Positions 6,805 through 12,069 of a DNA stretch of 12,069 nt are shown here, one piece after another (within the stretch, counting starts at the first letter, position 1; the number at the start of each line of letters is the position of its first letter). Both the position numbers and the translations under genes were made by a program. Under the pieces are notes generated by a model. It was not told the DNA's origin. It was given only the letters and a program-made list of their open reading frames with translations, and did no database searches. The stretch comes from JBEINZ01 sp040377825 (lineage in GTDB: Bacteria > Pseudomonadota > Alphaproteobacteria > Rhizobiales > Ancalomicrobiaceae): the NCBI GenBank assembly GCA_040377825.1, contig JBEINZ010000072.1, forward strand, positions 1 through 12,069, written 5' to 3'.

Positions 6805-8681
6805 ATTGACCCAACGAGCGAGCGCCGATAATTGGGTAATTACGGCCGTCCTAGCCGTGCCGATAATCGCGTTATTTTTTGTTGCAGCCGGTTGCGCAAC
6901 GCTCGGTCTGCTAGAGCCGGCCTGGATCCATGCGCTGATGGCGGCGCAGATCGATCGCGGCGGAAGTGGTGATGCCCGTCTGCCCGAGCCCGCCGAGATC
7001 CAGGCCCGCTCACAAATCGCGGCCATCCTATACAGCGCGCTCGCGATGCTCCTGCTGATCTCGCGTCGACGCCTTCTTCGTTTCGTCCATAACCTTCTAG
7101 CGGAACGAGCCTGGTCGCGCGTGATAGTTCCCGCGCTTGTTCCACAAAACGCAACCGACCGATTGGTCGTCGGCTTCGTCACCTTGGTATTTCTGGTGGC
7201 GGGCGGAATGGAAGTCCTGCGGATACCGATCCGGCTCGACGAAAGTTCAAGCTTTTTTAACTACGGCGTGCGTCCGCTTTACGTAGCATTCGGGTCCTAC
7301 ATCTCGCCGAATAACCATATTCTCAATTCGATCTTAATGAACATTTCGATACGCGCCTTTGGCGAGGCGACCTGGGCAATCCGGCTGCCGAGCTTTCTTG
7401 CGGCCGCATTACTGCCGGCCTTGGTCTATGCCGCCGGCCGGCGTGTCTTTTCCCGTGAAGTCGGGCTCACCGCAGCAATCCTCATGCCGGCCTCGACCTA
7501 TTTTCTCGAAATCGCCATCAACGCGCGCGGCTATCCTTTTGAACTCGCGGCCTTCCTGGCCATCCTCGCGATCGGTCCCGCGATGGTGAACGGCAGCCGT
7601 GGAGCCGCCGTAATGGTTTCGATTCTCGGCGCGCTTGGTGCCTTTGCGGTACCCGTGATGGCCTACCCCTTTGCTATCGCTCTGACGTGGCTGGCGTTCA
7701 TGGCCATCTCCATGCGACCACGCGCAAGGGCTATTCGGGGGTTGGTGGCGGTTGGGTTGGTCGGGGTGTCGACGACGATCTTCGTCGCGCTGCTTTATGG
7801 TCCAGCCTTGGTTGTGACTGGCCCCTCGCGGGTTGGACCCGCGCCGCTTGTTGGCAATGTCGGTGATAAATCGACCCTTGCATTCGGTATGCTCGCCAAT
7901 TCGGTCGGCGAGGCCGCCGCGCAGTGGGCCTATCCTGCGCCGTCGCCGCTCGCGATTGGCATGGGCTTCGTCGCGCTCGCGGGGCTCGGCATCAGCATCC
8001 GTCGGGTTGGATCCGACGCGGTGCTCTTTGTCTGCGCCGTGGTTTTTGCCCCGTCATTGATCTACATCCTGACCGGCTTCGGCGTCCTTCCGCCCTGGTC
8101 CTTATCTTTCTTTTACCCTATTTTTTGGTTGGCTTTTGCCGTCACGCTGGTTTTCGTGCTCGAGAAGCTATTCAAGGTCCAGATCACTGCGCCCGAACAT
8201 CTGGCTCTGCGCCTTGAGGCAAGTGATATCCTCCAGCGCCGCGCGGTGGACCACGCCCTGTCAAACGCGCCGCTTGCGCGAACCGCGACCATCGCCTCCG
8301 CCGCTGCGATTGCCATGATCATGGTGGTTGGCACTGTCGCCTCGGGCTATCCTGCGGGGCCTGCCGCAATCCTTCAGCTTCCCAGATGGCCCCGACGCGG
8401 CGCGGGCGCTAGCCCCGATCATTCGGCCTGATGACGTCATCTACACGCGTCACGTTCACTATCAAACCCTCCGCTATAACCTGCGCCGCCTGGCCCGCCC
8501 CGGCGATTGGCGGCATGTGCCCTTCGAACGGCAAGACACAATCCCGGCAGACCATGATGTTATTCTGATTGCTCGAAAATCCGACGCCCCGCCTGACTAT
8601 GGTCGACTGCCCAAGGGCCTTACACAAACCCAAAAATTCGATCTCCCGGAAACGCGGATCGAGGTGTATCGGAGGAATTGA
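6797..8681 (+). pseudogene. GT-C (PMT/ArnT-like) membrane glycosyltransferase with a frameshift near 8381
   Basis: The 5' frame runs 6797-8431; the homologous C-terminal domain continues in the next frame to the TGA at 8679-8681. Dropping one C from the CCC at 8381-8383 gives a continuous 627-residue protein reading QLPDGPDAARALAPIIRPDD across the join. Evidence for a GT-C enzyme: many hydrophobic helices, the first-loop acidic pair in RLDESSSFFNYG (D148/E149), PNNHILNSILMN (171-182) and IRLPSFLAAALLPALVYAAGRRVF, typical of PMT/ArnT-like transferases that use polyprenyl-phosphate sugars at the periplasmic face. About 120 extra residues with two helices precede the usual first helix. The C-terminal part ends as a soluble domain (DDVIYTRHVHYQTLRYNL). 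The start is probably TTG 6797, inside the GT2 gene, with GGGGTGG upstream; GTG 6788 is also possible. A real mutation, a sequencing error and programmed +1 shifting are all possible. If the shift is real, the membrane part still makes about 544 residues. Confidence 0.78.
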
Positions 8682-8691
8682 ACTGTTCGGG

Positions 8692-8714
8692 CGAAAGCAC
8701 CGATATGGCTTTCG
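8692..8714 (+). terminator. Hairpin just after the glycosyltransferase pair
   Basis: CGAAAGC (8692-8698) pairs with GCTTTCG (8708-8714) around a 9-base loop, 10 bases after the stop at 8681. There is no U-tract behind it, so it may be a weak or Rho-assisted end. A second small hairpin, CTTGGT/ACCAAG at 8743-8763, lies between it and the convergent tRNA gene and could serve either strand. Confidence 0.35.
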
Positions 8715-8807
8715 TAGCGCGATAGACTTGGACTATTGTTTGCTTGGTAATTTTCAGACCAAGGAATAAAACTGCAAGCTTACTTAGTCTTATTTACACC
8801 TAAAAAA

Positions 8808-8883
8808 TGGTGCCCAGGGACGGAGTCGAACCGCCGACACGCGGATTTTCAATCCGCTGCTCTACCAGCTGAGCTACCTGGGC
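8808..8883 (-). tRNA. tRNA-Phe (anticodon GAA)
   Basis: The reverse strand folds into a full cloverleaf of 76 bases including an encoded CCA. The acceptor stem GCCCAGG/CCTGGGC pairs perfectly. The D-arm holds AGCTGGTAGA, the anticodon stem is GCGGA/TCCGC with loop TTGAAAA, giving anticodon GAA, and the T-arm has the invariant TTCGA. The discriminator base is A. A T6 run (TTTTTT on the transcript strand, 8802-8807) follows the CCA directly and probably ends transcription. The gene stands alone between the glycan locus and the symporter operon. Confidence 0.97.
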
Positions 8884-8921
8884 CTCGGTGAGGCCTTCGG
8901 CCGACCGAACTGGTGGTGGCG

Positions 8922-8950
8922 GTTATAATAGGTCGATTCCAGTCTGTCTA
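8922..8950 (-). promoter_or_regulatory. Probable sigma-70-type promoter of tRNA-Phe
   Basis: On the reverse strand TAGACA (8945-8950) and TATAAC (8922-8927) are separated by exactly 17 bases. The expected transcription start is about 30 bases upstream of the mature tRNA 5' end at 8883, which is a normal leader length. The boxes are close to the -35 and -10 consensus, and they were found by eye. Confidence 0.6.
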
Positions 8951-9472
8951 GCCGGCTTCCGGGTTCGTGTAGCGGTAGGGTGGCGCATGCTGATGCGCGC
9001 CGCGCTGAGGGGTTTAATCATTGTGAATGACCAGTCGGCGCGCGGGCTTTTGTCGTCGCACGATCTTGCACTCTTCATCAAAATTTAGATTAGCGTACCT
9101 GTCAACCAAACTCTGTACGAAACGAAATGCGATCCGGCACGTGCCGTTGGTGCAGATTTACGTTTATTCGATCGGAAGATCAGAAATCTGTAGCGCTTCG
9201 TGAATTGTACTCGTTGATCCAAGTTAAATCGTGAAGTTGGTGTGTCTTCAGCCTCCCAAGTTGTGGACTAAACGCCATGCGATCGCCGCTGCGCGGATCA
9301 AATAGACACATGCGAATGCGCAGTCTTAGTCTTTAGTCGAACTGGTTTAATTGCGTACAGGCGTTAATCTGTTTCGCTGAGGCGGATGCGGACGCAACAG
9401 CCCGATCTGCCGGCGTAATCGACAGGGCACGTTCTTGAATTCGGCGCTGTCGAAAAAAGGGAGAAAAGCTCA
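8951..9472. other. Long gap upstream of the symporter operon, no convincing gene
   Basis: The stretch between the tRNA promoter and the symporter operon holds no frame that I can support; a 66-residue candidate beginning at 8888 has no ribosome binding site or family resemblance and overlaps the tRNA promoter. The region must contain the operon promoter and regulator sites. The most regular element is a perfect palindrome at 9135-9146. A long untranslated leader or a small RNA is possible, but no stem-loop followed by a T-run marks one. Confidence 0.55.
9135..9146. promoter_or_regulatory. Perfect 12-base palindrome CGGCACGTGCCG, possible operator
   Basis: CGGCAC and GTGCCG form an uninterrupted inverted repeat centred on CACGTG, about 330 bases upstream of the symporter small-subunit start. 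It could bind a dimeric regulator, but a GC-rich 12-mer palindrome may also be chance. The regulator cannot be named. Confidence 0.25.
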
Positions 9473-9733
9473 ATGAAGGATCAAGAAAAAATTCAGGCGC
9501 ATTGGGCTGAGACCCAGCGCGTGACCTACGTGATGTTGGCAATCTGGGCGTTCTTCGCCTTCGTCATCCACATGTTCGCGGTTGGCCTAAACGGCATGAA
9601 GATCCTCGGCTTTCCAATTGGGTTCTATATGGCTGCCCAGGGGTCGCTGGTCGTGTTCGTCGTCCAGCTGTTCTGGTTCGCTAAGGCCCAGGATAGCGTT
9701 GATCGCAAATTCGGCATGGCTGAAGAAGACTGA
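9473..9733 (+). CDS. DUF4212 small subunit of a sodium:solute symporter
   Basis: An 86-residue inner-membrane protein with two helices (about residues 18-38 and 52-70). It starts with a soluble segment beginning AHWAETQRVTYVMLAIW and has the typical turn ILGFPIGFYMAAQGSLVVFVVQLFWFAKAQDSVDRKFG, read here in pieces: GFPIGFYMAAQGS then VFVVQLFWFAKAQDSVDRK. These are marks of the DUF4212 family (small subunit, TIGR03647 type), which is found next to SSS transporters of the VC_2705 kind and is thought to form a complex with them. The length is usual. The start is ATG 9473 after GGGAGA in an A-rich context. The large subunit follows after 13 bases, so the two are one operon. Confidence 0.9.
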   Translation: MKDQEKIQAHWAETQRVTYVMLAIWAFFAFVIHMFAVGLNGMKILGFPIGFYMAAQGSLVVFVVQLFWFAKAQDSVDRKFGMAEED

Positions 9734-9746
9734 GGGGGGCAAGCTA

Positions 9747-11702
9747 ATGTCTACAGAAGCAAAAAAAGGTGATTTTACCTCCAATCTAGGTCGTATTTAT
9801 ACGATTTATACTGGCGGTTTCGTTGCGTTCGTGATCTTTATCGCGATCTTGGAGGGTTTCGGCGTTCCCAACAACGTATTAGGCTACTTATTTGTGGCCT
9901 TTACGATCGGCGTCTATGCCGCGATCGGTATCCTTTCGCGGACGATGCAAGTCGATGAATATTATGTGGCGGGTCGTAAGGTCCCGTCATTCTATAACGG
10001 CATGGCTACGGCCGCCGATTGGATGTCCGCTGCGTCGTTTATCGGCATGGCCGGAACGCTTTATATACTCGGATACGATGGCCTCGCCTTCATCCTCGGT
10101 TGGACGGGCGGCTATGTCTTGGTCGCGACGCTGATCGCACCTTATCTGCGAAAGTTCGGCTGCTACACGGTTCCGGATTTCCTCGCGTTCCGCTTCGGCG
10201 GAAATGCCGCGCGCATTGCTGGAATCGTCGTTCTCATGTCTTGCTCGTTCACCTATGTCGTCGCGCAACTCGTCGGCACGGGCTTGATCGGTGCCCGCTT
10301 GCTTGGCATGTCCTTTGAAGTCGCCGTGTTCGTTGGTCTCGTCGGCATCCTGGTTTGCTCCATGCTCGGCGGCATGCGCGCGGTGACTTGGACCCAGGTG
10401 GCCCAGTACATCGTCCTAATCATAGCCTATCTCGTTCCGGTGGTGATCCTGTCGACTCAGAAGTTCGGCATCCCGATTCCGCAACTCACCTACGGCACGG
10501 TTCTCTCCGAGATCCAGGTCAAGGAAGCGGCCCTCGGCGTTGCGGCGACGGCTTCCCATATCGTTCCATTCGCCCGCTACGACCCCCTGAACTTCTTCGC
10601 GCTCGTGCTCTGTCTCATGGTTGGCACGGCCTCCCTGCCGCACGTTCTGATGCGTTACTTCACAACGCCATCGGTGCGTGAAGCGCGCTCGTCCGTGGCT
10701 TGGACGTTGCTGTTCATTTTCATTCTCTACTTCACCGCGCCGGCCTATGCAGCCTTCGCGAAGCTCGAGGTGTTCTCCAATGTGATCGGCAAGCCGCTCG
10801 ATCAATTGCCGAGCTGGATTTATAGCTACGGCAAGATTGGCTTGATCCAAATCTGCGGAACAAACGCCAACGACGTGGCCACGATCATCGCCGCTTGCGG
10901 AAAGATCGCGGGACACAACGGCATCCTTGCGCTGGCTAACTTTAGTATTCAGGCCGACGCGATCGTCATCGCTACGCCGGAAATTGCCGGTCTACCCTAC
11001 GTGGTGTCCGGCCTTGTTGCGGCCGGTGGCCTCGCTGCGGCGTTGTCGACCGCTGACGGCTTGCTTCTTGCCATTGCCAACGCGCTGTCCCACGACGTCT
11101 ACTCTCGCATGATCGACAAAAACGCGCCCGTGGCGAGGAAGCTCGTGATTGCGCGTGTGCTGTTGATCTTGGTCGCGATTTTGGCGGCGTGGGTTGCTTC
11201 TGGGCGCCCAGCGGACATTGTCGCGATGGTAGCTTGGGCCTTCTCGTTGGCGGCCGCCGGCCTCTTCCCTGCGCTGGTTTTGGGAATTTGGTCCAAGAAG
11301 ACCACGTCGGCTGCGGCTGTGTGGGGCATTTGGGCTGGCTTCCTAACGACGCTCGCCTATCTGGTCATCACCCGTTACTTCCCGGGTTTCGGCGTGGACT
11401 ACCTTGGCATGTACTCCAATGTTAGCCCGGCAACTGGAAAAGCCCTGCTCGACATCGCCAAGCTCAAGCTGGAACAACCTGATTTGTTCACTCAGACCAT
11501 GGTGGCGATCAACCATCCATTGGCTTCGAAAGTGGGCTACTTCAACATCGCTAACATCTCGGCTGGTCTGTTCGGAATCCCGATCGGCTTTGCCACGATG
11601 ATCATCGTATCGAAATTCACGCAGGCTCCTAGCACTGAACTGCAAAATTTCATCGATGAAATCCGCCGCCCTCGTGGCGCTGCGGTGATGATCGAAAAGT
11701 GA
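9747..11702 (+). CDS. Sodium:solute symporter large subunit, SSS family (VC_2705-like)
   Basis: A 651-residue polytopic inner-membrane protein with about 13 hydrophobic helices. SSS signatures are clear: VDEYYVAGRKVPSFYNGMA (69-87), ADWMSAASFIGMAG (90-103), GGMRAVTWTQVAQYIVL (208-224), TASLPHVLMRYFTTPSVREAR (294-314, split here by reading TASLPHVLMRYFT then TPSVREAR), and LSTADGLLLAIANALSHDVY (433-452). The family moves small carboxylates or other solutes with Na+; members near acetate permease ActP carry acetate or related acids, but the substrate here is not readable. ATG 9747 follows AGGGGGG by 7 bases, 13 bases after the small-subunit stop. A hydrophilic loop around 365-400 and another near 560-600 are longer than in the shortest SSS members. 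The paired DUF4212 gene supports the VC_2705 subfamily assignment. Confidence 0.93.
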   Translation: MSTEAKKGDFTSNLGRIYTIYTGGFVAFVIFIAILEGFGVPNNVLGYLFVAFTIGVYAAIGILSRTMQVDEYYVAGRKVPSFYNGMATAADWMSAASFIGMAGTLYILGYDGLAFILGWTGGYVLVATLIAPYLRKFGCYTVPDFLAFRFGGNAARIAGIVVLMSCSFTYVVAQLVGTGLIGARLLGMSFEVAVFVGLVGILVCSMLGGMRAVTWTQVAQYIVLIIAYLVPVVILSTQKFGIPIPQLTYGTVLSEIQVKEAALGVAATASHIVPFARYDPLNFFALVLCLMVGTASLPHVLMRYFTTPSVREARSSVAWTLLFIFILYFTAPAYAAFAKLEVFSNVIGKPLDQLPSWIYSYGKIGLIQICGTNANDVATIIAACGKIAGHNGILALANFSIQADAIVIATPEIAGLPYVVSGLVAAGGLAAALSTADGLLLAIANALSHDVYSRMIDKNAPVARKLVIARVLLILVAILAAWVASGRPADIVAMVAWAFSLAAAGLFPALVLGIWSKKTTSAAAVWGIWAGFLTTLAYLVITRYFPGFGVDYLGMYSNVSPATGKALLDIAKLKLEQPDLFTQTMVAINHPLASKVGYFNIANISAGLFGIPIGFATMIIVSKFTQAPSTELQNFIDEIRRPRGAAVMIEK

Positions 11703-11742
11703 TCCGTTCGCGGGCCTGTGGCCTGTTGCGGGTGTAACTTTG

Positions 11743-11768
11743 CGGGGGCGGATTTCGATTCGCCCCCG
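11743..11768 (+). terminator. GC-rich hairpin after the symporter operon
   Basis: CGGGGGCG (11743-11750) pairs perfectly with CGCCCCCG (11761-11768) around a 10-base loop, 40 bases after the symporter stop. There is no T-run behind it, so it is either a weak intrinsic terminator or a 3'-end stabiliser. Confidence 0.5.
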
Positions 11769-11872
11769 GACTCATCTCATAAAGTGGGCCATCCGCCTTA
11801 GAGATTGGTTGCATGATCAAGCGGCCCGGATCAGCCTTAACTTCATGCCGCGTTTGTCCGAGGATCAGTCCA

Positions 11873-12069
11873 ATGTCTGATGTCGACAGTCAGAGTCTCT
11901 TTTGGCTCTACCAAGCGCCAAATCTCGCATTGGCCGCACTCATGTATACATTGCTCGGACGTTTTATCCTGTCGCTTTTTTTTCCTGACGACAGCGACAA
12001 GGTTATATGGCGTACGTTTCGACAGATTACACAGCCGGCGGTGAATGCCGTTCAACTAGTGACCCCAAC
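11873..12069 (+). CDS. YggT-like small membrane protein, 3' end off the window
   Basis: Sixty-five residues are visible. ATG 11873 follows AGGA at 8 bases. A hydrophobic helix (LALAALMYTLLGRFILSLFF, about 19-38) is followed by a polar stretch DDSDKVIWRTFRQITQPAVNAVQLVTP. The order helix, then W..F.QIT.P....V..V.P, resembles one repeat of YggT-family proteins, where a 'TEP..xPIRR..P' segment follows the first helix. The family name is an inference, because only the first repeat is inside the window. The protein is in the inner membrane. It follows the symporter operon by 170 bases after a hairpin, so it may be separately transcribed. Confidence 0.6.
   Translation, partial: MSDVDSQSLFWLYQAPNLALAALMYTLLGRFILSLFFPDDSDKVIWRTFRQITQPAVNAVQLVTP

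Noticed and set aside
8328..8681. A separate small gene after the GT-C membrane part
   Set aside because: It starts at a TTG inside a membrane-helix-coding stretch without a ribosome binding site, and its content joins the upstream protein smoothly if one C is removed, so a frameshifted C-terminal domain explains it better.
8888..9088. A 66-residue rightward frame next to the tRNA
   Set aside because: It overlaps the tRNA promoter on the other strand, has no ribosome binding site and no recognisable domain.
9135..9160. A sigma-54 promoter near the palindrome
   Set aside because: The GG and GC elements do not have the required spacing.

Overview
The window looks like chromosome from a Gram-negative alphaproteobacterium, probably Hyphomicrobiales (Rhizobiales). 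The evidence is GC-rich coding DNA with strong third-position GC, frequent TTG starts, AGGAG-type ribosome binding sites, CHASE2 and cyclic-nucleotide signalling parts, and a DUF4212/SSS symporter pair. No species can be named. There is no rRNA, CRISPR array, integrase or transposase. One tRNA gene is present.

Layout. (1) 1-1517, signalling region: a leftward cyclic-nucleotide-binding gene cut by the window edge, probably continuing into an EAL domain, is divergent from the rightward remains of a CHASE2 receptor. The CHASE2 reading frame has an in-frame TAG, no proper start, and no output domain. (2) 1537-4295, small-molecule metabolism: a leftward glutathionyl-hydroquinone reductase is divergent from a rightward AtzA/TrzN/SsnA-like metal-dependent amidohydrolase; they share a 242-base gap. 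(3) 4306-8681, glycan region: a leftward UDP-glucuronate decarboxylase-like nucleotide-sugar enzyme, an AT-rich 432-base gap, then a rightward overlapping pair made of a GT2 glycosyltransferase and a GT-C (PMT/ArnT-like) polytopic glycosyltransferase. The GT-C frame is broken near 8381 by one apparent extra base. (4) 8808-8883: a leftward tRNA-Phe(GAA) with its promoter. (5) 8884-9472: a gap with no convincing gene. (6) 9473-11702: a two-gene sodium:solute symporter operon (DUF4212 small subunit and SSS large subunit), a hairpin, then the start of a YggT-like membrane protein cut by the right edge.

How it fits together. The three sugar genes suggest a small locus that makes a nucleotide sugar (UDP-xylose or a relative), transfers sugar at the inner face of the inner membrane, and uses a lipid-linked donor at the periplasmic face. 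The acceptor cannot be read from the sequence. The first 8.7 kb carries one clear pseudogene and one probable frameshift, and lies on the 3' side of the tRNA gene. That resembles accessory DNA in decay, whereas the symporter side looks intact and orderly. I found no convincing wholly new system. The best leads are the CNBD(-EAL)/CHASE2 pair with a ruined receptor and the frameshifted GT-C enzyme with its long N-terminal extension.
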